The notes beneath the pieces were generated by a model, which was not told where the DNA came from, made no database searches, and was given only the letters and a program-made list of their open reading frames with translations. From Planctomycetota bacterium (GTDB taxonomy: Bacteria > Planctomycetota > Phycisphaerae > Sedimentisphaerales > Anaerobacaceae), in assembly GCA_013202635.1 (NCBI GenBank), contig JABMRO010000662.1, positions 1-10,190 on the forward strand: 10,190 nucleotides of DNA. The letters are read 5' to 3'. Made by a program: the position numbers and the translations under genes. Below, in pieces: positions 1-6,707 of the stretch (position 1 is its first letter; every line of letters starts with the position of its first letter).

Positions 1-1110
1 AAAATCTTTGATGATGTTATTAAGGAATGTTACTTTACTTCCTGATTCGTGCCTGATTCCTGGCCCACTTATCAGATTGTTGGCGATAATCAATCCATCG
101 TTCGTAAAGACTGTGCGGATTAACCGCCCCAATCGACTTTTCGGGTCGTGAATAGTGTTGTTGAGAACTTTGCAGTCTTTGGTATATACGGTGACAATAC
201 CGGCCTCGGGCGCTCTCGTGATGAAATTGTTTTTAGCTATGCAGCGGACACAATGATACTTAGTTTCACTGTCCCTGTGCGGATTGCCGAGCTGTAATCC
301 CACATCACAATCTATAATAATATTTCGTTCAATGACACAGTCCTGTGAATCATGCCAGATGAACACGGCGCCTCGTCCCTCATACGTCCTGCCCTGAATG
401 CCCACAAACACATTGTCGCTGATAATCCAGTCTTTGGTGTGCATCACGTCGATGCCGGCTATATAGTTGCCTTTTGCAATATCTCTCGCATCATCGCTCA
501 GGCGTTTTGGCCTGTCGTTGTAAAACAGGCAGTATTGCACCCGGCACTGTTTCGGGCGAACCACATCGCGATTCTCTTTGGGGACCTTTACTCCTTTGAT
601 TCCACGCTGCCATATATTGTGAATAATACAGTTGTAGATAGTCAATTTTTGAACATTCGTCTCGGAGTTAATCTTAAAACCATTCCACTTGATATTCTGG
701 ATGGTGAGGTCAGCGATAGTAACGCCGGAACAGGCCGAGATTCCCAGCAGTTCTCCGTGGCGGCTTTCCGCTCCATCTATAATCACTCGCTCGCGATGTC
801 CTGATGCGCTGCGTAATGTGACGTTGTCTGTGGCTATCTGTACATAACGGGGCATCATATAATGACCATCAGCCATAAGTATCGTTTGCCCGGGCTCTAC
901 ATCCCTTAGTGCAAGGATTAGCTGTTGGACGTCTGATACTTCAATGATTGTCCCCCCGGGACGCGGCAGGGGGGGAGCTTTAGGAAACCAATCCTGCTGA
1001 GGCCGAGTAATCAACTTACTCTCGGCCGGCAACACAAAAATACACACAAGCAAAATAATAAATATCTTACATTTAATCGCTTTAATATTGTTATTGGGGG
1101 AAATAATCAA
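1..1110 (-). CDS. Secreted right-handed parallel beta-helix protein (partial, 3' end outside window)
   Basis: The minus strand is open from a TTG start at 1110-1108 to the window edge, giving 370 codons without a stop; an in-frame TAA lies just upstream. TTG is chosen because an AAGGAAG ribosome binding site sits 9 nt before it and no ATG or GTG precedes the signal peptide. The N terminus has a basic stretch and a hydrophobic run (KIFIILLVCIFVLPAES), so export is expected. The mature part begins with a segment like the first turns of pectate- and alginate-lyase beta-helices (IIEVSDVQQLILAL, then GQTILMADGHY). Asn- and Ile-rich rungs follow (for example VTIADLTIQNI, DCVIERNIIIDC, DCKVLNNTIHD). 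The family fold suggests polysaccharide lyase or hydrolase activity, possibly PL6-like from the N-terminal pattern. No catalytic residues could be assigned, so substrate is unknown. It is transcribed divergently from another beta-helix gene. Confidence 0.85.
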   Translation of the reverse strand, partial: MIISPNNNIKAIKCKIFIILLVCIFVLPAESKLITRPQQDWFPKAPPLPRPGGTIIEVSDVQQLILALRDVEPGQTILMADGHYMMPRYVQIATDNVTLRSASGHRERVIIDGAESRHGELLGISACSGVTIADLTIQNIKWNGFKINSETNVQKLTIYNCIIHNIWQRGIKGVKVPKENRDVVRPKQCRVQYCLFYNDRPKRLSDDARDIAKGNYIAGIDVMHTKDWIISDNVFVGIQGRTYEGRGAVFIWHDSQDCVIERNIIIDCDVGLQLGNPHRDSETKYHCVRCIAKNNFITRAPEAGIVTVYTKDCKVLNNTIHDPKSRLGRLIRTVFTNDGLIIANNLISGPGIRHESGSKVTFLNNIIKDF

Positions 1111-1151
1111 CGTTTCACGCTTCCTTTCTTAACATGTCGAGTACAGATAAC

Positions 1152-1180
1152 TCTATAGCCAAAATAAGTCTCTTCGTCAA
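1152..1180 (-). promoter_or_regulatory. Predicted sigma70-type promoter for the leftward beta-helix gene
   Basis: On the minus strand a -35 TTGACG (plus coordinates 1175-1180) is followed after exactly 17 nt by a -10 TATAGA (1152-1157). Transcription would start near 1145, about 35 nt before the TTG start codon at 1110. Match and spacing are good; no experimental support. Confidence 0.5.
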
Positions 1181-1233
1181 GTCAAATATGGTCGTTAGTG
1201 GCTGAAAAAGCACAGCATCTTTACTGAAAAATG

Positions 1234-1262
1234 TTGTTGTTAAGAGTAAGTTAAACTAAAAT
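1234..1262 (+). promoter_or_regulatory. Predicted promoter for the rightward beta-helix gene
   Basis: TTGTTG at 1234-1239 and TAAAAT at 1257-1262 are separated by 17 nt. The expected start near 1268-1270 falls within the left arm of the inverted repeat at 1264-1287. The hexamers match only partly, so this is weaker than the leftward promoter. Confidence 0.35.
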
Positions 1263-1263
1263 G

Positions 1264-1287
1264 TTTGCAACGGATATGAGTTGCAAA
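1264..1287. promoter_or_regulatory. Inverted repeat, candidate operator
   Basis: TTTGCAAC (1264-1271) and GTTGCAAA (1280-1287) form perfect 8-bp arms around an 8-nt spacer. The site overlaps the predicted transcription start of the beta-helix gene at 1335 and sits about 48 nt before its start codon. That placement suits a repressor operator controlling a catabolic gene. It could also form an RNA hairpin with an 8-nt loop. The binding protein is not in this window. Confidence 0.45.
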
Positions 1288-1334
1288 GAGTCTTGCTTTT
1301 TTCTTTTACTCCTTAAATTATGAAAGGCATAAAG

Positions 1335-2690
1335 ATGTGGAAAGAAAGACCGATGATAATAGTGTTTGTTCTTGCGGTTGTTATTTATGTTGCAGTTGAT
1401 GTGGATGCTGCCGAAAGAATAAATGGGCGGGAAATGACGGCCAAGCGACTCGTGACAATAACCAACCGGCCGATGCGGAACCGGCAGGATTTGGTTCTGA
1501 CCGTCGGCCAGGACGAAGGTGACCTGCAAGGCAAAGACGACAAGATAATCCAGGCTGGTATAGAATACCTGAACCGAGTGGGTGGAGGAACACTTCATAT
1601 TCTGCCGGGGGTATATAATCTGCGAAATGCCATCTACCTGCACCCAAATATCACACTGCGAGGCTCGGGAGAGAGAACCATACTCAGAAAATCCGATAGC
1701 GTTGTGACGAACCTCTTGAGGGATTCGGACTGGTTCGAATATGGCGTTCAGGTGGAAGATGTGAAAGGTTTCGTGGCCGGAGGAGGGATCATGCTCCGAT
1801 CCAAAAAAGGAGCGGGAGACTGGCAGTATGATGTAATGCGCGCTACGGTTACAGTCATTGAAGGGGATGTTCTCTATCTGGACGGTCTGACCAAAGAGAA
1901 TTTTTGGATTGAAAAAGATGCTACGGCCGGAACTGTTTTTCCAATCCTTACCGCCGAGAACGTGGACAATGTTGTAGTGGAAGATATAGTGCTCGACGGC
2001 AACCGCAATAACAACCAGCACATTAACGGCAACTTCTCCGGTGGCGTCTTTATCCAGTATTGCAACAAGTGGCGTTTCAATAACGTTATTTCCCGTAACT
2101 ACAATGGAGATGGCTTCAGCTTCCAGGTTTGTGATGATATCCAGTTTGAAAGCTGCCAGGCAATAAATAACGCCGACCTCGGATTCCATCCTGGAAGCGG
2201 CTCTCAGCGGCCCGTCTTTCGAAGCTGTATATCCCGGGGCAATAGTCAGGGAATATTCTTTTGCTGGAGCGTTTCCGACGGCTTGGCGGCCAATTGCATT
2301 TTGTCCGGGAACAGAAGATACGGAATCAGTATCGGGCACCGTGACACGGACAACGTAATAAGAGGGTGCACAATCGAAAGTAATGGGGAAGTTGGAATCC
2401 TTTTTCGTAAGGAGGCCAATGAATTTCGTTGCGGCAGCCGCAATCTTATCGAGAATTGTATGATTCGTGATAATGGTACGAAAAGGACAGGATTCGGGAT
2501 TGATATTCAGGGGAAAACTGAAGATATCACTATTCGCAATACGAAATTCGAAAATACAGCGGGAAAGAACCAGAAAACAGGTATTCGTATCGGCCAAATG
2601 GCAGGGCGGGTCATTATGCAGGGAAATAAATTTGAGAATTCTCCGGAGCATATTAATGACCTGCGATCTAAAATAGTTAAGCCGGATTGA
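1335..2690 (+). CDS. Secreted right-handed parallel beta-helix protein
   Basis: The ATG at 1335 is preferred (451 residues) because AAAGG at 1323-1327 lies 7 nt upstream. An in-frame ATG at 1320 would add five residues but has no ribosome binding site. A Sec signal peptide follows, with hydrophobic core MIIVFVLAVVIYVAVDV and likely cleavage after VDA, so the protein should be exported. The region around AGIEYLNRVGGGTLHILPG resembles the opening of pectate-lyase-superfamily beta-helices, where a helix caps the first turn. After it come repeated rungs with Asn and Ile or Val at regular intervals (VVVEDIVLDGNRNNN, WRFNNVISRNYNGDG, NLIENCMIRDNG, ITIRNTKFENT). The fold is clear; enzymatic activity (lyase, hydrolase or carbohydrate binding) is not. 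Control may be through the inverted repeat at 1264-1287. The gene is divergent from the beta-helix gene at 1-1110, so the two may answer to the same glycan. Confidence 0.88.
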   Translation: MWKERPMIIVFVLAVVIYVAVDVDAAERINGREMTAKRLVTITNRPMRNRQDLVLTVGQDEGDLQGKDDKIIQAGIEYLNRVGGGTLHILPGVYNLRNAIYLHPNITLRGSGERTILRKSDSVVTNLLRDSDWFEYGVQVEDVKGFVAGGGIMLRSKKGAGDWQYDVMRATVTVIEGDVLYLDGLTKENFWIEKDATAGTVFPILTAENVDNVVVEDIVLDGNRNNNQHINGNFSGGVFIQYCNKWRFNNVISRNYNGDGFSFQVCDDIQFESCQAINNADLGFHPGSGSQRPVFRSCISRGNSQGIFFCWSVSDGLAANCILSGNRRYGISIGHRDTDNVIRGCTIESNGEVGILFRKEANEFRCGSRNLIENCMIRDNGTKRTGFGIDIQGKTEDITIRNTKFENTAGKNQKTGIRIGQMAGRVIMQGNKFENSPEHINDLRSKIVKPD

Positions 2691-2715
2691 CAGCCGGTGC
2701 AGGCAGTTTTATATA

Positions 2716-2810
2716 GCATTTCTACCGGAGGCCAGCATGAGCATCGTACACTCACGCAGACGCTAAGCGGCGGAGTGATAAAAATTAGTGCGAACCGCAG
2801 GTAGAAATGC
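2716..2810. repeat. Widely spaced inverted repeat with nested short stems (candidate structured element)
   Basis: An 11-bp arm GCATTTCTACC (2716-2726) is matched exactly by its reverse complement at 2800-2810. Between them ACTC (2750-2753) can pair with GAGT (2773-2776), with short CGC/GCG stretches inside. The element lies 25 nt after the beta-helix stop and upstream of the promoter for the oxidoreductase. No coding capacity is evident and no T-run follows, so it is not a standard terminator. It could be an RNA structure, a small non-autonomous palindromic element, or chance. Confidence 0.35.
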
Positions 2811-2879
2811 GTTCAGCGATTTCGGGCAAGCACCGGGATTGATTAGTGGTTATTTATTCTTATGTTTTCACTTTTTCTC

Positions 2880-2908
2880 TTGTATTTCATTATCTTATTG
2901 TATAAAAT
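2880..2908 (+). promoter_or_regulatory. Predicted promoter for the oxidoreductase and possibly the homocysteine genes
   Basis: TTGTAT (2880-2885) and TAAAAT (2903-2908) are separated by 17 nt in an AT-rich stretch, about 55 nt before the ATG at 2963. The -10 sequence is the same hexamer proposed for the promoter at 1234-1262. A strong ribosome binding site AAAGGAG at 2948-2954, 8 nt before the ATG, supports the downstream start. Confidence 0.4.
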
Positions 2909-2962
2909 CGGATTTCCAACTTTTTACTAAACAAATAAAATCACAACAAAGGAGAAAAAATA

Positions 2963-4306
2963 ATGGAAACCAATATCATTAATCGACGTAATTTCCTGAA
3001 ATCCACCGCAGCTACAGGAATCGGACTGGTCATTCTGCCCAGCGGTACGCTCTCCGGCGCAAACGCGGCCAGTAACAAGCTCAATGTCGCCATGATTGGG
3101 ACGTGGGGCCGGGCCGACGCTCATTTCGGCGCGATATCAAAAGAGAACGTAGTAGCACTTTGCGACGTGGATGAGGATCACATCGCACATGCCGCCAAAA
3201 GGTTCCCCAGGGCCAAGAAATATATCGACTGGCGAAAATGTCTCGACCAAAAAGGCCTCGATGCCGTAATCTGCTGCACTCCGGACCACAATCACGGTTT
3301 AATAGCAAACTGGTCGTTGAATCGCGGCCTGCATTGCTATATGGAAAAGCCTTTGGCCCACACTGTAAAAGAAGCACGTATCGTCCGCGCGAATTATCTC
3401 AAGCAAAAGCATAAACTGGCTACGCAGGTCGGTACGCAGCGTCATGCAAAACCAAACTTCGAGCGTGTGCGTGAATTAGTCAAGGACGGAGCTATTGGCG
3501 AATTGACAGATGCATATGCATGGGGCGATCGCCAGATTCGCAGACCCGGCTATCCGCCCGCCGCAGGCAAGCCGCCCAAAAACCTGCACTACGATCTGTG
3601 GATTGGGGAGGCACCCTTCCATCCGTATAATCCGGATTATTTCAAAGGCGGCTCCGGAATGAATTGCCTCTCGTGGAATATGTACTGGGATTACGGCACA
3701 GGACAGGTCGGCGATATGGGCAGTCATACAATCGACCTGGTGTGGAATGCGATTGACGCGGGTCTTCCGACGACGGCCGAAGGTGAGGGCGAGAAGTATA
3801 ATCCTGAAGTGACACCAGTCGAATTGCACACTGCTTTCGATATCCCCGCGAACGATTGGCGCGGGCCTATCCGCGTCCACTGGTACCAGGGCGGTATGAT
3901 GCCGAGATCGCCGAAGGGATACATCGATCTGAAGAAGATAGGGCATGGTGCGATGTTCAAGGGAACCAAGGGATTTATCGTCTGCGATTACGATTCGCGG
4001 ATTATCCTGCCGTTCGGTGATAATGCAGACCTGACGTACTACGATAAACGTCCCAAAGACGAGATTATCCCGCCGCTGGGCCACTTCCAGGAGGAATGGA
4101 CCAGGGCCTGTAAGACTGACCTGAAGACACATTGTGATTTCGAATACGGCGGCAATGCGATCGAGATGATGCTGCTGGGTCTTGTTGCCTACCGCGTCGG
4201 CAAGAAACTCAAGTACGATCCCGCCAGTGGCCGCGTCACTAACAGCGCTAAGGCCAACGAACTCCTGAGCCGCCGGTTGCGCCCAGGCTGGACAATCAAC
4301 GGGTAA
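2963..4306 (+). CDS. Tat-exported Gfo/Idh/MocA family oxidoreductase
   Basis: This 447-residue protein starts with a twin-arginine signal (NRRNFLK, R8-R9) and a hydrophobic segment ending near an ANA cleavage site at residues 33-35. It is therefore expected to be exported folded, with its cofactor. The NAD(P)-binding Rossmann fold follows: the glycine motif IGTWGRA at 45-51 and D68 at the end of the second strand. The family EKP motif is at 128-130, where the lysine is usually catalytic. GDMGSHTID at 250-258 is the conserved block of the C-terminal substrate domain. Family members oxidise or reduce sugars and cyclitols; secreted members are numerous in Planctomycetota and often accompany glycan-utilisation genes. 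The substrate cannot be assigned. The start is fixed by the ribosome binding site at 2948-2954. The stop overlaps a small ORF at 4306, and the homocysteine operon starts 60 nt later, so read-through is plausible. Confidence 0.93.
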   Translation: METNIINRRNFLKSTAATGIGLVILPSGTLSGANAASNKLNVAMIGTWGRADAHFGAISKENVVALCDVDEDHIAHAAKRFPRAKKYIDWRKCLDQKGLDAVICCTPDHNHGLIANWSLNRGLHCYMEKPLAHTVKEARIVRANYLKQKHKLATQVGTQRHAKPNFERVRELVKDGAIGELTDAYAWGDRQIRRPGYPPAAGKPPKNLHYDLWIGEAPFHPYNPDYFKGGSGMNCLSWNMYWDYGTGQVGDMGSHTIDLVWNAIDAGLPTTAEGEGEKYNPEVTPVELHTAFDIPANDWRGPIRVHWYQGGMMPRSPKGYIDLKKIGHGAMFKGTKGFIVCDYDSRIILPFGDNADLTYYDKRPKDEIIPPLGHFQEEWTRACKTDLKTHCDFEYGGNAIEMMLLGLVAYRVGKKLKYDPASGRVTNSAKANELLSRRLRPGWTING

Positions 4307-4392
4307 TGCGAAGATTTCTCGGACAATACAGCCTGCGGGAGTACGATCTGCCGGATGAAATGAAGTATGAAGACGTACGAACAAATCAATAA
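4306..4392 (+). CDS. Possible 28-residue coupling ORF between oxidoreductase and COG1900 gene
   Basis: An ATG overlaps the oxidoreductase stop as TAATG (4304-4308) and opens a 28-codon frame ending in TAA at 4390-4392. It ends 26 nt inside the COG1900 gene, in another frame. The predicted peptide begins MRRFLGQYSLREYD and has no recognised family. Its geometry fits a translational-coupling leader: ribosomes finishing the oxidoreductase could re-initiate here and then at 4367, whose own ribosome binding site is weak. It may equally be a chance frame. Confidence 0.25.
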   Translation: MRRFLGQYSLREYDLPDEMKYEDVRTNQ

Positions 4393-5557
4393 TCGCATCG
4401 AGTCAGGCAAGGCCGTTGTGCTTACTGCTGATGAGATCATCGATTACGTAGAAAAAAAAGGATTGGCAACCGCTGCAAAAGAGGTGGATGTTGTCACAAC
4501 TGCCACATTTGGCCCGATGTGCTCGTCGGGATGTGTTCTTAACTTCGGGCATTCCAAACCGAAGATCCGCATGTCGGAGGCATGGGTCCAGGATGTCCTT
4601 GTTTATACGGGTCTTGCGGCTGTCGATATTTATCTCGGTGCGACTCAATTGCGCCACAATGATCCGGCGAATATGGACCATCCGGGTGAGTTTCGCTATG
4701 GCGGCGGTCACGTGATGGAGGACCTCGTTGCAGGCAAGGCTCTTCAACTATTTGCTCTGTCTTACAGTACCGACTGCTACCCGCTGCGTGAGATTCGCAC
4801 GTACTTTACCATTAACGACCTTAATCAGGCCATAATGCTCAACCCTCGAAACTGCTACCAGAACTATAACGTAGCGGTCAATGATTCGGACCGAACGATA
4901 TACACCTACATGGGGACTCTGGAGCCCAATAGAAAAAACGCGAACTACTGCTCCGCCGGCCAATTGTCACCGCTGCTTAACGACCCTTATTACGAAACAA
5001 TCGGCATAGGAACCAGAGTGTGGATGGCCGGTGCTCGCGGGCACGTCTATGCAGAGGGAACTCAACATGCAGGCGGCGGCCCTCGAACACCTGAAGGAAT
5101 CCCCAAAGGAGGGGCTGGGACGCTCGCATTGACTGCCGACATGAAACAAATGTCTCAGGAGTTCGTACGGGGAGTGAGCTTTTGCGGTTACGGAGTATCG
5201 CTGGCGCTGGGGGTCGGAATACCGATTCCGATATTGAATGAAGAAGTCTTAAAGCGGACCTGTATAAGCGACCGCGAAATTCTGGCGCCTGTGGTTGACT
5301 ATAGCGACGACTATCCGCAGAATACAGGCAAAGTCTTGAGCTACGTCAATTACGAACAGTTGCGAACGGGCGAGATAGAAGTCGAGGGCAAAAAAGTGGC
5401 GGTCGGCTCGCTTTCGTCTTATTATAAGGCGTTGGAAATCGCTCATCTGCTCGCCGATGAGATCAAACGCGGTGACTTCCGGCTTACCGAGCCAATTGCG
5501 TATCTTAAAAAAGACACCAAAATGAAGCCGCTTGTGGCAAGGGAGAAACCGTCATGA
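4367..5557 (+). CDS. Homocysteine biosynthesis protein, COG1900/DUF39 (HcyBio) family
   Basis: The 396 residues match the DUF39 family over full length: KTYEQINNRIESGKAVVLTA at the N terminus, then TFGPMCSSG, RYGGGHVMEDLVAGK, GIGTRVWMAG, GTQHAGGGPRTP and PKGGAGTLALTADMKQMS. Work on Methanosarcina showed that this family, with a partner ferredoxin, makes homocysteine from aspartate semialdehyde and sulfide, with persulfide chemistry on conserved cysteines. Here C52 in PMCSSG and C137 in STDCYP are the likely counterparts; C56 and C163 are additional. No CBS domain follows, unlike in some relatives. The start is well defined because an in-frame TGA lies at 4361-4363, two codons upstream. No strong ribosome binding site is visible, so translation may depend on coupling from upstream. 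The stop overlaps the next start (ATGA), typical of an operon. The protein should be cytoplasmic. Confidence 0.93.
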   Translation: MKTYEQINNRIESGKAVVLTADEIIDYVEKKGLATAAKEVDVVTTATFGPMCSSGCVLNFGHSKPKIRMSEAWVQDVLVYTGLAAVDIYLGATQLRHNDPANMDHPGEFRYGGGHVMEDLVAGKALQLFALSYSTDCYPLREIRTYFTINDLNQAIMLNPRNCYQNYNVAVNDSDRTIYTYMGTLEPNRKNANYCSAGQLSPLLNDPYYETIGIGTRVWMAGARGHVYAEGTQHAGGGPRTPEGIPKGGAGTLALTADMKQMSQEFVRGVSFCGYGVSLALGVGIPIPILNEEVLKRTCISDREILAPVVDYSDDYPQNTGKVLSYVNYEQLRTGEIEVEGKKVAVGSLSSYYKALEIAHLLADEIKRGDFRLTEPIAYLKKDTKMKPLVAREKPS

Positions 5558-5973
5558 GCCAGACCATAACAAAGAAACTTATGCTGTTCTTTCCAAAGTG
5601 CGAGTGCGAAAAGCCGATCATCTATCATTTGGTGAAAGACCACAATCTTATCGTAAATGTGTATCGCGCGAAGGTCACCCCGGAGGAGGAAGGTTATCTC
5701 GCACTGGATGTCACCGGCACTGAAGACGATATCGAAAAAGGCATGGACTTCGTAAAGACGTTTAATGTTTCCATCAACACTACCGGTAAGGGAGTTACAG
5801 TGGACGAAGACCAATGTACACATTGTGGTCACTGCATTACTCATTGTCCGACCGGGGCCTTGCATATAGCGGACATGGCCACCAGAGAAGTAGTTTACAG
5901 CGAGTCGAAATGCATCGAGTGCATGGGATGCATTCGTGTCTGCCCCTTTGATGCATGCGCATCCGCATTTTAA
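5554..5973 (+). CDS. NIL-domain 2[4Fe-4S] ferredoxin, partner of COG1900
   Basis: This protein has 139 residues. Residues about 1-76 form an NIL domain, the small ferredoxin-like fold first named from methionine transport ATPases; EKPIIYHLVKDHNLIVNVYR is characteristic. Residues 84-139 carry two [4Fe-4S] motifs: C88, C91, C94 and C98 followed by P, then C120, C123, C126 and C130 followed by P. NIL-ferredoxins encoded beside COG1900 are needed in methanogens for sulfide-dependent homocysteine formation, probably as electron carrier or sulfur-handling partner. The ATGA overlap with the COG1900 stop and the AAGGGAG at 5539-5545 support this start and tight co-translation. Oddly, a CEC pair (C16, C18) sits near the N terminus, where other NIL domains usually have acidic or aliphatic residues. 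Confidence 0.93.
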   Translation: MSQTITKKLMLFFPKCECEKPIIYHLVKDHNLIVNVYRAKVTPEEEGYLALDVTGTEDDIEKGMDFVKTFNVSINTTGKGVTVDEDQCTHCGHCITHCPTGALHIADMATREVVYSESKCIECMGCIRVCPFDACASAF

Positions 5974-6007
5974 GGAGCGTTTCCTTCTATCGGTGCGGAA
6001 AACGTCC

Positions 6008-6700
6008 ATGAGCCAGAAACGAACCTATCGAACTTTTACTCATCGAGAGGCGAACTTTCGCATTTGCTGCAATCGGTTCGATGCCGTCACTGAGGAAATT
6101 GTACATCAGCGTCGTATCCTGGATGATTATATCGAATGTCACCCCGCTTTTCGAGATTCCTTTGAGCCTATAGAGTTACTTGATGGAGCCCCAGAAGTCG
6201 CAAAGCGCATGACACGGGCCGCCCGGCTTGTAGGTGTTGGCCCCATGGCTGCAGTTGCGGGCGCTATGGCCCAGTGTGCTGCCGAAGCTGGCCTGAAGGC
6301 CGGGGCAGGGGAGGTCATTGTTGAAAACGGAGGGGACATCTATCTTAAAGCTGCCGATCCGGTTATCATTGCCCTGAACGCCGGTACTGCCAAGCTGTCC
6401 AATCGACTCGGCTTTTCACTTCAGCCGTCAGATACCCCCATCTCGATATGCTCTTCTTCGGGGCAAATGGGGCACTCGACGAGCCTGGGTAAGTGCGACC
6501 TTGCTACGGTTGTGGCCAAAGATGCCGCATTAGCAGACGCGGCCGCTACACAGGCGGCCAATCTTGTCAATAGCGAAGAGGACGTCAATTCGGCTCTGCA
6601 GCGCATAGCTGCTATTGAAGGTATTGATGGTGTGGTGATTGTTAAGAACGACCGGTTCGGACTCGCCGGAAAACTGCCGTCTTTAGTTAAGATACAATGA
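6008..6700 (+). CDS. UPF0280/COG2122 ApbE-like protein, sulfur assimilation
   Basis: The 230 residues fit the usual length of the UPF0280 family, a distant branch of the ApbE fold. Diagnostic blocks are GVGPMAAVAGAMAQ at about 76-89, IVENGGDIYL at 104-113, SSSGQMGHSTSLGKCDLATV at 149-168 and LADAAATQAANLV at 175-187. In methanogens COG2122 is linked genetically with COG1900 to sulfide assimilation into homocysteine and cysteine; its exact reaction is not settled. The ATG at 6008 is chosen over a GTG at 5993 and an ATG at 5936. GCGGAA lies 7 nt upstream, the 5936 start would overlap the ferredoxin, and the sequence around 6008 resembles the ferredoxin start (both read ATGAGCCAGA, giving MSQ). 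The gap to the ferredoxin is 34 nt. AAGGAG at 5972-5977 is too distant for 6008, and a longer form from GTG 5993 remains possible. The gene ends 7 nt from a convergent gene. Confidence 0.9.
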   Translation: MSQKRTYRTFTHREANFRICCNRFDAVTEEIVHQRRILDDYIECHPAFRDSFEPIELLDGAPEVAKRMTRAARLVGVGPMAAVAGAMAQCAAEAGLKAGAGEVIVENGGDIYLKAADPVIIALNAGTAKLSNRLGFSLQPSDTPISICSSSGQMGHSTSLGKCDLATVVAKDAALADAAATQAANLVNSEEDVNSALQRIAAIEGIDGVVIVKNDRFGLAGKLPSLVKIQ

Positions 6701-6707
6701 AAAGTTC

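Noticed and set aside
352..804. 150-codon open frame on the plus strand
   Set aside because: It is antisense to the leftward beta-helix gene, which has a full signal peptide, a ribosome binding site and beta-helix rungs.
1251..2651. Long 466-codon open frame on the minus strand
   Set aside because: It lies antisense to the beta-helix gene, has no ribosome binding site or recognisable domain, and its peptide has no family features, whereas the plus-strand frame has a signal peptide and regular rungs.
3476..4384. 302-codon open frame on the minus strand
   Set aside because: It is a shadow of the Gfo/Idh/MocA gene, whose plus-strand frame carries all family motifs.
5443..6009. 188-codon open frame on the minus strand
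   Set aside because: It is antisense to the clearly coding ferredoxin and shows no domain.
6701..6707. Bidirectional terminator between the convergent genes
   Set aside because: Only 7 nt separate the stop codons and no hairpin with a T-run is visible there.
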